Origin: Anaerolineae bacterium
Lineage (GTDB): Bacteria; Chloroflexota; Anaerolineae; Aggregatilineales; Phototrophicaceae
NCBI GenBank assembly: GCA_017303635.1
Contig: JAFLCG010000005.1
Location: 124,001-188,000 of the forward strand
Direction of reading: 5' to 3'
Length of the DNA: 64,000 bases
Positions 20,401 through 28,935 of the stretch are shown one piece after another. The notes beneath the pieces are model-generated. The model was not told the origin of the DNA. It was given only the letters and a program-made list of their open reading frames with translations, and made no database searches. Every line of letters starts with the position of its first letter. The stretch's first letter is position 1. The position numbers and the translations under genes are program-made.

Positions 20401-22769
20401 TCATAAACGTGGAAGGCTTCTTCAGCCTCAAACTCGTTCAACCAGTCGGGCGAGTTATAGAACGGCAAATGCTGATCGGAGACACGGAACGGACCAAACT
20501 CGAAACTGTGATGAATATTCTCAACCAGTTCAAAACCAAGTGATCCATCGAAGAGAGCCGCATAGTAGCGGTTGGTCATGGGCCAGCGATACGGAATACG
20601 GCTATTGGAGTCATAACGGCGGTTGGTACCAATAATCAGATACTCGGTATTGTCGAGCACTGACAGCATATGATCAAGCTTGTTTTGATCTTCTTCCCAG
20701 ACGACCTGCAACTTGTAACCGTTCAGATAGGTTGACCACAGATCAATCCCATTGCAGGTCACTTCCCGCGACAATCCCGCAGGAGGTTGGTCAGCTAACG
20801 TGATCCCCTCAGGCAGTTGGCAAACTTTCGGCGGGACTGGTTCGTCCCAATCGCCTTCCCAGGTAAATATCGGCCCCGCACTGACAACGGGCCCACCATT
20901 AGTGACTTCTACTCGAAAGATGTAATCCTGCCCCGACTGCACCTGTAATGGAGGCTCCAGAGGAATATCATAGGCTTCACCAAGGGCGGTGGTCTGCCGA
21001 ACCAAGTCCGCTGTGAGGACACCCGATGACAAAATCTCAGCCGAGTCAGGAAGACGAATACTGATTTGCAGTGTCTCGGTACCGGGGTCGTCAAATGGAT
21101 CGCCCAGATGTGGCGCGTGGACCGCCATCACTGTACCAGTTCCATCAGGCTGAAAACGCATTTCGAAGGGCTGGCCCGTTTCATAACGCGAGGCTTGCTC
21201 CAATAGTGGAGTATCATCTCCCCCGCCAAATCGGTTTATCACCCCGATATTGATCAGTGGGGTACCGGGTTCCGCACCTTCGATGCGCATAGCAAAGTCA
21301 CCTGGAACGTTCTCAATAATCCAGTGACTAGCTTCCGCCGGGGCAAACAAATTGCGATAGATGTTGGTGAACATCAGCGCCCACAGCACTGTAAACAGAC
21401 TAACCCCGACCAATGCTCCCCAAGCCAACACACTCCGCCAGACTCGCGTACTCCGTCCAGCACGCTGAACCAGTTCAACCAGAGCCCAGGCAGCCAGTAG
21501 TGCCAAAATCGGGTAGAGAGGCAAATAGTAACGCATGGACATGACCCACAGATTACCCATCCACAGGAACATGCCCAGAATCCAAACTACTGGGATTAGA
21601 TTAAGAACTGCACCCGCACGGCCGCGAATCACCCGCCAAAGTGACCACAGCCACCCACCCCATCCAGCCAGGGCGAGCAGGATCCCCATGCCGTAGAGAC
21701 TCATGTTCACAAAGGGGAATAACCATGAAGTCCGTCCCACCCACTGCCAGTTAGGGGGCGACTCGGCTTTGCCACTGACGAGATAACTGGCCTGCGACAT
21801 ATCCGCTAACCAGCGTTCATTGGGCAAAATGCCGAGTATGCTCGGGCCCATAAAGGCATAGGGGTTGAATAAGCGAAAAGCAAGGAAGGTCATCACTGCT
21901 GCGCCGATCAACCCAAAGGCCGCATTGGTAAAAATACGGCTACGCTCTGCCCCGCTCTGCCGGGTATCGAGTAAAGGTAGCGCACGAATGACCGTCGCAA
22001 GAAAAATAATGCCCACAATCGGCACAGTATTGATACGACTGGCGACTGCCATACCAGCAAAAGCGCCCGCCACCAGATAGTCGGTCAGTTTGCCTTCGGT
22101 CTGGATGCGAATTGCACCGTAAATCGCCACAGCGCAAAACAGGTTGGTCATGGCATCGGCAGTCCAGAAGTGAGCCTGCTGAATCGAAAACACGGTTCCC
22201 GCATAGAGCAGCGCAGCCAACAAACCAACCCACTTGTTATGTAGTTGCAGCCCCATCAGAAAGACGATGAGAATGATGCCGCTTTCGGCAGCGGCAGATA
22301 ACGCGCGCCCAACAAGGTGAACGCCGTTATAGCCCCCCCAAGAACCCTCACCAGTAATATCAATTACGAGGTCACTCGTCCAACGGACAAGAAAACTGGG
22401 CAACGTTCCATAAACGTACATTCCCTCGCCGATGTTATGCGGATTCCAGGGTGAACAGGCGGTATCAAACCAACTACCTCGACCACCTGTCTCTGGATAT
22501 GCCTGCTGACAGGCAATCATCTGCCCTGCAGGATCGTCTCCGGTAAAGATCAAGGATCCATTCATTTTGGAAACCACACCGGAAAGAAAACGCTCATCCG
22601 GGTGGAACCTCACGAAGTCATCCCAATTGTTTGCCATGAAGCGGAAATATCCGCCGATCAACATGGTTATGACAAGCACAACGCCCACCAGCACCGTACT
22701 ACGCGGGATGACCGGGGCAACTGCACGCGATGCTGGCCGCGGGATCGGCTGTCGGATAACTTCCTGCAT
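17439..22769 (-). CDS. Giant membrane protein: GT39-like domain fused to Chlor_Arch_YYY/DUF2298 domain
   Basis: 1776 residues. The N-terminal part (to about 540) is a GT39-type mannosyltransferase fold: one helix, then the acidic loop motif RFHPDERF (HPDE at 56-59) and FWTADAMTNLFCAVAIYGA. Residues about 540-890 are mostly extracytoplasmic and beta-rich. From about 890 the protein repeats the plan of the downstream 863-residue protein: PALADRGYGLAKFGGL, PMDFAYFNGVLRSTVFPPVD, NYYFYGYVTVGAP (near 1050), FVYGDLHAHMIAMPMF, RPTNTWDWPTSAAL and a terminal SVVGWRFHQTQQRT. It is joined to both neighbours on the same strand. The fusion suggests that the two domains act on the same substrate; the chemistry of the DUF2298 part is unknown. 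Confidence 0.87.
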   Translation of the reverse strand: MQEVIRQPIPRPASRAVAPVIPRSTVLVGVVLVITMLIGGYFRFMANNWDDFVRFHPDERFLSGVVSKMNGSLIFTGDDPAGQMIACQQAYPETGGRGSWFDTACSPWNPHNIGEGMYVYGTLPSFLVRWTSDLVIDITGEGSWGGYNGVHLVGRALSAAAESGIILIVFLMGLQLHNKWVGLLAALLYAGTVFSIQQAHFWTADAMTNLFCAVAIYGAIRIQTEGKLTDYLVAGAFAGMAVASRINTVPIVGIIFLATVIRALPLLDTRQSGAERSRIFTNAAFGLIGAAVMTFLAFRLFNPYAFMGPSILGILPNERWLADMSQASYLVSGKAESPPNWQWVGRTSWLFPFVNMSLYGMGILLALAGWGGWLWSLWRVIRGRAGAVLNLIPVVWILGMFLWMGNLWVMSMRYYLPLYPILALLAAWALVELVQRAGRSTRVWRSVLAWGALVGVSLFTVLWALMFTNIYRNLFAPAEASHWIIENVPGDFAMRIEGAEPGTPLINIGVINRFGGGDDTPLLEQASRYETGQPFEMRFQPDGTGTVMAVHAPHLGDPFDDPGTETLQISIRLPDSAEILSSGVLTADLVRQTTALGEAYDIPLEPPLQVQSGQDYIFRVEVTNGGPVVSAGPIFTWEGDWDEPVPPKVCQLPEGITLADQPPAGLSREVTCNGIDLWSTYLNGYKLQVVWEEDQNKLDHMLSVLDNTEYLIIGTNRRYDSNSRIPYRWPMTNRYYAALFDGSLGFELVENIHHSFEFGPFRVSDQHLPFYNSPDWLNEFEAEEAFHVYDHPAVMIFRKTEAYTPENTRTILNSVPLNKVETVPASRACVNLPLDSETNFFCSTQMAGVAPLYSLPADPIPTALQFPPEMRQTQYENGTWSERFDSQSVVNTNQAFSVGAWWLTMVVIGLAAWPILFTAFPALADRGYGLAKFGGLVFIAWVPYVLASARLPAWSQFGVLGALIVMALISGWLAWRQRTALWEYLKANAVKLFWIELLTWLLFAFYLAIRLTNPDLWHNVYGGEKPMDFAYFNGVLRSTVFPPVDPWYAGGYINYYFYGYVTVGAPVLLLKMVPSIAYNLIIPTIFAVIGVGTFSVAFNLVSALRDRTAPSVQDEPSKPAPRLGNPWVAGIAALLLTGVFGNLDTPRVFLSEALLPAGYFNNPTGLQTYLTNEYSAQNNGAVPEGETLTRLAEQAASESQSPFLSAWRGLTRMLRGEPLPISPGRWYWAPTRVLSEPTGGTPEYDSAIAEFPFFTFVYGDLHAHMIAMPMFIAVLGFVLHEIMAAGMKDRTRLSVFLAIFFGALMVGLLRPTNTWDWPTSAALSVLGLGFAWWIGHSRRLTRRALLELAGRVGGFIALHWLVALPYLTWFATAYSSARIMNEVRTQMWMYLTVHGLFLFLLTSLLVWDTGRWLRTVYVRSLRGAAVRVIAWLCIVVGLLLLTIVLAFFGIPALDGGSLPLVRAVPTAIISLPLLVWIGVLFFRTDQSREMQYVLALAGVAVALTLFVEMVVLVGDIGRQNTVFKFYIQAWLMFGVVGGVAVAWLLRGSGRWPVAVQSVWYALVMVLVFSAALFPLMASRGRSQDRMTPETPLTLDGMAYMQGAMRLEGDRYIRDMNNDLTYFPLVDDYNLIRWMQENIIGTPVIMEGRGTGEYTWQSRIAIYTGLPSVVGWRFHQTQQRTFDPQPRYVDLRVANVNGFYSTLDIPTAWSILQRYDVSYIVVGNLERAYYLPEALAKFDLMVEQGLLKIVYEQGTTKLYEVQRDALFGLNEVAPGGI

Positions 22770-22856
22770 GACAATCCTCTACAGGGATAATTACCTGTCT
22801 GGAAGCGCTAAACGGAACGGACAAGACTGTTGTTACACAGGCATCTGCCTAATTCC

Positions 22857-25418
22857 TCACTGGAGGTATCCAGCAGCCTGTAACATTTCGTATAAACCCT
22901 GCTCACCGAGCGGCGGCACCCAAACCAGCGTATAGCTATCTTCTGGTTGGTAGCTTTCCACCTGCTGGATATAGCTCAATGGGAACCAGGTCTTAAGTTG
23001 GTCAATTGAGGCAGTATCTGCGCGATTGACGAAGAACAACAAACTCTTATCGGGATCCAGGGCATAACGATCAGCACGGTTCAAACCGTTGAAGAGCATT
23101 TCGGGCAATTGGTTGATGCTGACCACGCCATTCGGCCAATCATACAGCCCCGCTTCCAGACCAATCGCACGATGATCCCACCAGTAGGTGTAAGCAATCA
23201 TAAAGGCATTGCCAAAGGTGCCGTTGCTATCGGCAAAGCCGCGCAAAGTACGACCGGGCTCGCTATATGGCAAGGACGAACCCAGATATCCCCGATAATA
23301 GTCCCCAAAATAAGTTTCCCGATTGGAGGCAAACGCTGTACCCGTCAGCACAGCCACTGCTGCCCCAGCAATCACGATGCCACGCCCGCCCAATAGCTGC
23401 CAAAGCGTGCGTACCATTAGTGCCAGAGGGAACGCTGCTACCAAATACACAAGCGCCAGGGTGCCACTCATCCGGGTTGCGCTCGGATTTTCAATCGGGT
23501 AGGCAATAGATAAGGCCGAGGGAAAAATTAAGACAATAAACGCAAGCGGAATAAACCAATCAACCGGATCACGCCGCCGGATCATACGCGCAAGCCAGGC
23601 AGCCGCACCTAAAATAAGCAGTGTCCCGGTGACAACATCCATGGCAGGTCGATTGGAAGCGGCATTGATCCAAGCCACATCGCCATTAAAGTTGTACATC
23701 AACAGCGCCCGGCGAATGTTATCCGCCAGAATGCCCAGATTGCGGTTAAAGGCCTCGGCCTGTTCTTCGGGTGTGGGAACACGTTCGACCAGATTTCCGG
23801 CGGCATCGGTTTCCTGAATAAGATCATCCCCCAATAAACGCCCAGTCGTCCGTCGCAAGTAGTCTTCCGGGTACTGACGGATAAAGGTTGCCATTGGGAC
23901 AAAGACCGCTGCTACGATCACTGTCAAGACCAGGCTATTGAGCAGCGTTTTTACAAATTGTGGGGATTGTGAGCGATCCCGCAACCAGCGAATGCCACTA
24001 AAAACGATCAGCAAACCAGAGGCCAGGGCGACCAATACCGGAAAAATACGCGTGACTTGATAGGCATATAAACTCACACCCAAGACCAAGCCCGCCTTAA
24101 TGAACTCGCCCCGCTCATTGGTGCGCATGGCACGTGCCAGATAAAGAACCAGCAATGCTGTAAAGCAGACCGTCAAGATAATCCGCAAGCCCAACCGGCT
24201 CAGCGACTCATGCCAGTAGCTCACCGTCACTAACAAGGCCAAAAGCAACCCGACTAAATTACCAAGATCACGCTCTTTTTGACCAAAGACTTCCCTAGCC
24301 ATCCACCACATCAGCAGGATGGAAATGATTCCTTCGATTGCGGAAGCGGCCTTGAGGTAAGTGAATGTAATGGGAATACCTGTCAGAGCAGAGCTAAAGG
24401 CCAACAGGTAAAAGTGCAGTGGATCACGACCGCCATTATTAGGAAAGAACACCTGCGGAATGCCGTTCAGAATGTTCTGGGCATCCAAGATCTTCTCTAC
24501 GTGGTCGCTGGTCATTTCCGGCGGCACCTGGACGACTCGGTCAAACCGGAACCAGGTCGCCAACAGCAAAATGAACAATACAGACCACAGAGTCCAAGTC
24601 GGCCTCAACCGGAATGATCGGATATCCCGCCATAGCCGACCGATACCCCACCCTACTGGAGCAAAAACCCATACCCATAACAGTATGCTTACGACCCAGC
24701 ACACCACACCGAACAGCGTAAAAGTGTTATTGGAGTTATAGAACGAAGCGCCCGCACTAAAAATCAAGGCGAAGCCAGCAACAACCACCCGTGTGGTGCT
24801 GGAGATAACTGGATCTTCAATTCTAGGAATAGCACTTGCAGAATCCGTAACATCATTGGGCAGCTTTCCAATCAACCGCGGCCAGGACTCGACCACTTCA
24901 GATACTAACCAAAACAGGAAAGCTGCGATCAACCAGGGTGTTCCAGTGTAGAGGCCCTCATCACTGGTACGGCTGGCCGCCAACACATTGCTACCATAAA
25001 GCCCCACGGCAAAGGCAATCACCCGCACAAGCAACGCCGCAATCTGATACGGGCGAAGTATCAACTTATCCGGAGACAGGGAAACGGGTTCGACAGCTTT
25101 GAGATTAAACGACGGCAGCACAAAACCAGGCGAGCTTGCAACACGGCTGGCAGAAATGGAAGAAACAGGAATTGATGACTTGGACGGCGAAACTACATCC
25201 GGGCGGAGTATGTCGCGCAAAGCCACAAAAGTTGCGCCCGGAGAACGTAGTAGTTGTCCTACTGCCTGGCCCAAAGTGAGGTCTTCAAACGCCACGGAAG
25301 GTGTTTCATCAGTAGAGGTAACAGGTGAGGGCGACAATTGTACGACAACCGAATCAGTGCCGCCAGAATCCGGTTCCGGCATTGGAGTCAGATCAGCAGT
25401 TTCAGGCGGCAAGGTCAT
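22857..25418 (-). CDS. GT39-like membrane glycosyltransferase with cytoplasmic N-terminal extension
   Basis: An 853-residue protein. The first ~115 residues are Pro/Ser/Thr/Val-rich and probably disordered in the cytoplasm. Paired hydrophobic segments follow, then a GT39-type core opening with VPPEMTSDHVEKILDAQNIL (acidic loop, near residue 300) and GGRDPLHFYLLAFSSALTG. Members of this fold transfer sugars from polyprenyl-phosphate donors at the outer face of the membrane. A soluble tail of about 120 residues (from AYTYWWDHRAIGLEAG) ends the protein, as in its neighbours. It lies 87 bases upstream of the giant fusion gene and 23 bases downstream of the methyltransferase. Sugar and acceptor unknown. 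Confidence 0.83.
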   Translation of the reverse strand: MTLPPETADLTPMPEPDSGGTDSVVVQLSPSPVTSTDETPSVAFEDLTLGQAVGQLLRSPGATFVALRDILRPDVVSPSKSSIPVSSISASRVASSPGFVLPSFNLKAVEPVSLSPDKLILRPYQIAALLVRVIAFAVGLYGSNVLAASRTSDEGLYTGTPWLIAAFLFWLVSEVVESWPRLIGKLPNDVTDSASAIPRIEDPVISSTTRVVVAGFALIFSAGASFYNSNNTFTLFGVVCWVVSILLWVWVFAPVGWGIGRLWRDIRSFRLRPTWTLWSVLFILLLATWFRFDRVVQVPPEMTSDHVEKILDAQNILNGIPQVFFPNNGGRDPLHFYLLAFSSALTGIPITFTYLKAASAIEGIISILLMWWMAREVFGQKERDLGNLVGLLLALLVTVSYWHESLSRLGLRIILTVCFTALLVLYLARAMRTNERGEFIKAGLVLGVSLYAYQVTRIFPVLVALASGLLIVFSGIRWLRDRSQSPQFVKTLLNSLVLTVIVAAVFVPMATFIRQYPEDYLRRTTGRLLGDDLIQETDAAGNLVERVPTPEEQAEAFNRNLGILADNIRRALLMYNFNGDVAWINAASNRPAMDVVTGTLLILGAAAWLARMIRRRDPVDWFIPLAFIVLIFPSALSIAYPIENPSATRMSGTLALVYLVAAFPLALMVRTLWQLLGGRGIVIAGAAVAVLTGTAFASNRETYFGDYYRGYLGSSLPYSEPGRTLRGFADSNGTFGNAFMIAYTYWWDHRAIGLEAGLYDWPNGVVSINQLPEMLFNGLNRADRYALDPDKSLLFFVNRADTASIDQLKTWFPLSYIQQVESYQPEDSYTLVWVPPLGEQGLYEMLQAAGYLQ

Positions 25419-25441
25419 GTCCGATTTCCCCTCATCGGCAT

Positions 25442-26290
25442 TCAGGCCGGTTTGCGTCCTTTGATTGCCAGGTTTACTGTGGAACGACCTGGCGGTTCAT
25501 TGATGACATTGGGACGATCAAACCAATTGAAAATTCTCAAACCCAGATTGATCGGGTTTAGTAAACTACCGTCGTTCTTGTCGAATGCGGTGCGATCAGC
25601 CGCATTTGCCATCGCTGCTGGTAGAGCACCTGATTCCAATAGCGGTTTACCCAAACCATACACGATATTGTGAATAAATGGAAAAGAATGGTGCGTAAAC
25701 GCTCGTTCTTCCTCAACTGCAAAACCTGCTGCTGAGACACTAGACCGCAATTGTTCCGCCGTATAGAGGCGTACATGGTTCGCCCAAATACCCGCCAGCG
25801 GTCCATGTTGAATATGGGTATGAAACACACTCTCCAAGGTACGGTTAATGGGGTCCCACCAGAAAGGATAGTTGGCGTTGGGCACGGTAACCGCCACGAC
25901 CCCACCCGGCTTTAATACGCGAAACACCTCTTTAAGACCGTCGACATCCCGGTCGACATGTTCCAGAATTTCTGAGAGGATGACCCCATCAAAGGTATCA
26001 TCCGCATATGGCAATTGATAGATGTTAGCGTTGGTCAGGAGCAGATCTGGTAGATGACCCACATTTTGCTGCGCCTTCTGGATCACTGGCCAGTCCAGCT
26101 CCAAGCCAATTAGGCGACATTTACTCACGTAGCGAAGCATGTTGAGATAGAAACCGCGACCACAGGCACAGTCCAAAATCAGATCGTCATCCTGCGGATT
26201 AATCCAATCGAAGATGGTTTGAACACGCTTCTTAAAAGCCATATCGGCTTCATTGCGCGTCATGTGGGCGATGACAGCTGCATCAACCAT
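25442..26290 (-). CDS. Class I SAM-dependent methyltransferase
   Basis: Rossmann-type methyltransferase of about 282 residues. The SAM-binding motif is LILDCACGRGFYLNML, followed by LIGLELDWPVIQKA, the acidic post-I residue, and GVILSEILEHVDRDVDGL with FRVLKPGGVVAVTVPN. I chose the ATG at 26288-26290 (MVDAAVIAH) over an upstream in-frame start, because GAGGAAAAG precedes it and it overlaps the GT4 stop by only 8 bases. Position between a GT4 and a GT39 gene suggests it methylates a sugar or a lipid carrier in the glycan pathway; the substrate is inferred from context only. Confidence 0.85.
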   Translation of the reverse strand: MVDAAVIAHMTRNEADMAFKKRVQTIFDWINPQDDDLILDCACGRGFYLNMLRYVSKCRLIGLELDWPVIQKAQQNVGHLPDLLLTNANIYQLPYADDTFDGVILSEILEHVDRDVDGLKEVFRVLKPGGVVAVTVPNANYPFWWDPINRTLESVFHTHIQHGPLAGIWANHVRLYTAEQLRSSVSAAGFAVEEERAFTHHSFPFIHNIVYGLGKPLLESGALPAAMANAADRTAFDKNDGSLLNPINLGLRIFNWFDRPNVINEPPGRSTVNLAIKGRKPA

Positions 26291-27467
26291 CGCTTTTCCT
26301 CGCATACTGCTCAAAGAGCGATTCGTAGGCATCGACTGTCCGTTGGAACGAAAAGATTGATTCGATTTCTTCCCGTGACTTTACATACTGCGACCGATTA
26401 TGCAGGACTTCGACAATAGCCGCGCCAATTGAGGAGGCATCACCCGCTTTGGCAAGCTTTCCCATACCGGTCACCGTCACAGGCACGCGACCACCAGGGA
26501 TATCGGTCATGACCATCGGCGTACCGCAGAGCATGGCTTCCACCTGGACCAAACCAAAACACTCGGTATCGCTGGTCATCACCAAAACATCACAGGCAGC
26601 ATAAAAATCCGCCATATATTGCATCTCTTCATGCAGACCAAGGAAGATCAACTGATCTTTATATTGATTAACCAGTCCCTGATGGCGTTCCCAGGTATCC
26701 TCATATTTGATGTCGTATTCACCACAAAAAACAACACGTGCAGTCGGATATGCCTTATTGATCGTTTCCAACGCCTTAATCAATAGGTCTGGGCGTTTTT
26801 CTTCAACAAAGCGACCAGCATAGCCAATAATCGGCCCATCCCCGTTTTGCCACTCAGCACGCATCTGCCGGACACGGACAGGATCGGGTTCTGGCATATG
26901 GATCGGTGGGTAGATGGGCGTTACTTTGTCCTTAAAAGGCGTTAAATAGTAGGACTGCCTGGCATAGTCTTCGCTATAGGCTACAAGGCGGGCAGCACGT
27001 CGAGCCATAAATTTGTACATTGCAAACATCACATCGGTGATAAACCGGTTCAGGCCGCCTTTCGGCAGCACAAGATCACCATGATGCGTCACGACCACCT
27101 TGCGACCGGTGAGCTTGGCCAGTATCGCTACTAATGCAGTTTCCAGCATGGGCGTGCTGATCCAGACCACATCATGCATGAGCATGAGACCAAGGGCAGC
27201 CCACGGAAAAGCGGGCATTATCATACCGCGACTGATTGGGATGGGAGGCACCCAGAGCCGGACCACCCGAACCCCGTTATGCATCTCCGTATCGCGGGGT
27301 AGTGAGAGTTTATAGCGAGCAGTCAAAACTGTCACTTCGTGACCGCGCCGTGCCAATTCTTCAGCTACGCGCTGGACATGAATCGTCAGACCAGTACGGT
27401 GTGGCACGTAATACAGGAGTGATATGAGAATCCGCAGTGGGCGTTGTCTACTTCGTTGTTCAGACAT
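26283..27467 (-). CDS. Glycosyltransferase family 4
   Basis: A 394-residue GT-B fold enzyme of the cytoplasm or inner membrane face. The N-terminal domain begins with ILISLLYYVPHRTGLTIHVQRVAEELARRGHEVTVLTARY. The donor-binding C-terminal domain shows GPIIGYAGRFVEEKRPDLLIKAL and the EX7E motif (DTECFGLVQVEAMLCGTPMV), both typical of retaining GT4 enzymes. It presumably adds a sugar from a nucleotide donor to a membrane-linked acceptor. The downstream methyltransferase overlaps it by 8 bases. A 121-base gap separates it from the flippase-like gene upstream. Confidence 0.92.
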   Translation of the reverse strand: MSEQRSRQRPLRILISLLYYVPHRTGLTIHVQRVAEELARRGHEVTVLTARYKLSLPRDTEMHNGVRVVRLWVPPIPISRGMIMPAFPWAALGLMLMHDVVWISTPMLETALVAILAKLTGRKVVVTHHGDLVLPKGGLNRFITDVMFAMYKFMARRAARLVAYSEDYARQSYYLTPFKDKVTPIYPPIHMPEPDPVRVRQMRAEWQNGDGPIIGYAGRFVEEKRPDLLIKALETINKAYPTARVVFCGEYDIKYEDTWERHQGLVNQYKDQLIFLGLHEEMQYMADFYAACDVLVMTSDTECFGLVQVEAMLCGTPMVMTDIPGGRVPVTVTGMGKLAKAGDASSIGAAIVEVLHNRSQYVKSREEIESIFSFQRTVDAYESLFEQYARKSDG

Positions 27468-27588
27468 TCTTATCCGACTTGATGGTTCCGTGAAAAAAAC
27501 ACAAGAGTTCCGCAGTTAAAGGTGTAATGACAGCAGACGCTCTGCTGCACCCCTTCCCTATACTGCGCATGTCCTACAACTGAGCGAT

Positions 27589-28656
27589 TCATTGCGTTTC
27601 ACTGACTGTCGAGCGTGGCTGCCTTAACTGCTGAACTCCTTGAGAAAGCTGGGTGAGCGTAAGTCCTTCCCGCATCAGTCCAGCAAATCCTGTCAACGCA
27701 TGAACCAATAAGTTGACCCCATGCACAACAAAGGCAAAGGCCCTCGCAACTGCCGCCGGTTCACCATAACCAGCGGCGCCGAGCGCGGCCACAATAGCCA
27801 GTTCATAGGGGCCAATACTCCCAGGCACTGCTGGGACAGCAATGGCAAAGGCAGCCGCAGCAATATAGAGCAACGTAGCCGACAAACTGGCTTGATCAAA
27901 AAAGGCGAACATCAATATATACCCAGCCGCGGTCGAAAAACCCCAACTGAGGCCTGTCCAGGCAAGAGCCTTAACAAAGCGCATTGGGCTTGCTACACCT
28001 TCCAGGCCTTCAAGGAAGTGGTCAAACCAACGAAGTAAGCTCTGTGCAATAACAGCTTGAATCCGCAGATTCTGGATAACCGCTCCTGCTAAGCGGATGG
28101 CTCGGTTCCTCTGGCTTGCTATTCCAACTAATATGGCAAAACCTACAATCAGGATCGGAGTGGCAACTGATGCTGCTGTTCTCAAGTCGCCTGGAACCTG
28201 ACCCAACATCAGCGCTAGCCCCACCATGACCACTACTGCCAATAAATCCAGCAGGCGCTCAATGACGATCGTTGCGCCAGTTTTTAGTGGCGGCACTGGA
28301 GGATCAACCCGGTTTGCCAGATACATCCGCGCGATCTCGCCAATTCGTAGCGGCAAAACTCCATTAACCAGATAGGCTACATTCATGATGCTGAAGGCAC
28401 GTTCCAGTGGGAATGCGCTCCCAAGCAACATACGCCATCGATAGGCACGGGTCACTAATCCAGCGAGAAGCAATGCCACCGTTGGAATCAAATAAATGTA
28501 GCGGGCCTGCGAAAGCGCCTGTACGAATTGCCCCAGATCAATCTGGTAGAACATAAAATAGAGCGCCACTGCACTGACTACCAGCCCCAGAAGGCCAAGC
28601 CGGAAACGATTCACAGGAGAGCGCTCCAGAAGAATAACTGTTGCATAATTGGGCAT
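27589..28656 (-). CDS. UPF0104 / LPG-synthase-TM family flippase-like membrane protein
   Basis: A 355-residue protein with about eight hydrophobic helices and the family signature GVLPLRIGEIARMYLANR (about residues 100-117), followed by ERLLDLLAVVVMVGLALML and IAVPAVPGSIGPYE. Relatives include the membrane part of MprF and archaeal AglD-associated proteins that move lipid-linked molecules across the membrane. The annotated ATG (28654-28656) overlaps a perfect TATAAT on the minus strand (28655-28660). The true start may therefore be the GTG at 28612-28614, which has GGAG before it. First gene of the glycan block, divergent from the tRNA. Confidence 0.85.
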   Translation of the reverse strand: MPNYATVILLERSPVNRFRLGLLGLVVSAVALYFMFYQIDLGQFVQALSQARYIYLIPTVALLLAGLVTRAYRWRMLLGSAFPLERAFSIMNVAYLVNGVLPLRIGEIARMYLANRVDPPVPPLKTGATIVIERLLDLLAVVVMVGLALMLGQVPGDLRTAASVATPILIVGFAILVGIASQRNRAIRLAGAVIQNLRIQAVIAQSLLRWFDHFLEGLEGVASPMRFVKALAWTGLSWGFSTAAGYILMFAFFDQASLSATLLYIAAAAFAIAVPAVPGSIGPYELAIVAALGAAGYGEPAAVARAFAFVVHGVNLLVHALTGFAGLMREGLTLTQLSQGVQQLRQPRSTVSETQ

Positions 28657-28732
28657 TATACCTGCCCTATTGCAAGCATATCGAGGGTGAGCGACATGGT
28701 ACAGCAGTCCGGGGTCAGCATCTGTATGTGCC

Positions 28733-28761
28733 TTGACACACCACTGCTACCCTCTTAAAAT
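28733..28761 (+). promoter_or_regulatory. Sigma-70 promoter of tRNA-Gly
   Basis: TTGACA at 28733-28738 and TAAAAT at 28756-28761, separated by exactly 17 bases. Transcription would begin about 7-10 bases on, a few bases before the tRNA 5' end at 28772. Near-consensus, so probably strong and constitutive. Confidence 0.85.
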
Positions 28762-28771
28762 GAATCTAGAT

Positions 28772-28843
28772 GCGGGTATAGTTCAGTGGTAGAACGTCTG
28801 CTTCCCAAGCAGGATGTCATGAGTTCGAATCTCATTACCCGCT
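28772..28843 (+). tRNA. tRNA-Gly (anticodon CCC)
   Basis: Full cloverleaf. The acceptor stem GCGGGTA (28772-28778) pairs with TACCCGC (28836-28842), with discriminator T. The D-arm contains TTCAGTGGTAGAA. The anticodon stem TCTGC/GCAGG encloses loop TTCCCAA, giving anticodon CCC for GGG codons. The T-arm is ATGAG-TTCGAAT-CTCAT. The 3' CCA is not encoded. Confidence 0.97.
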
Positions 28844-28846
28844 CTG

Positions 28847-28870
28847 AGCGCGACGATTGTCGCGCTTTTC
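28847..28870 (+). terminator. Intrinsic terminator of tRNA-Gly
   Basis: Perfect 8-base GC-rich stem AGCGCGAC (28847-28854) / GTCGCGCT (28859-28866), loop GATT, followed directly by TTTT. It starts three bases after the tRNA. Confidence 0.9.
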
Positions 28871-28905
28871 ATTGATACCCGTATGGCATCAATAGACCCT
28901 CAGGA

Positions 28906-28935
28906 TTGACTTCAAACGACCCAAACCATTAAAAT
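28906..28935 (+). promoter_or_regulatory. Sigma-70 promoter of rplY
   Basis: TTGACT (28906-28911) and TTAAAAT (28929-28935) with 17-18 base spacing, the same architecture as the tRNA promoter 170 bases upstream. It leaves a leader of about 100 bases before the rplY start; I see no riboswitch or attenuator structure in it. Confidence 0.7.
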
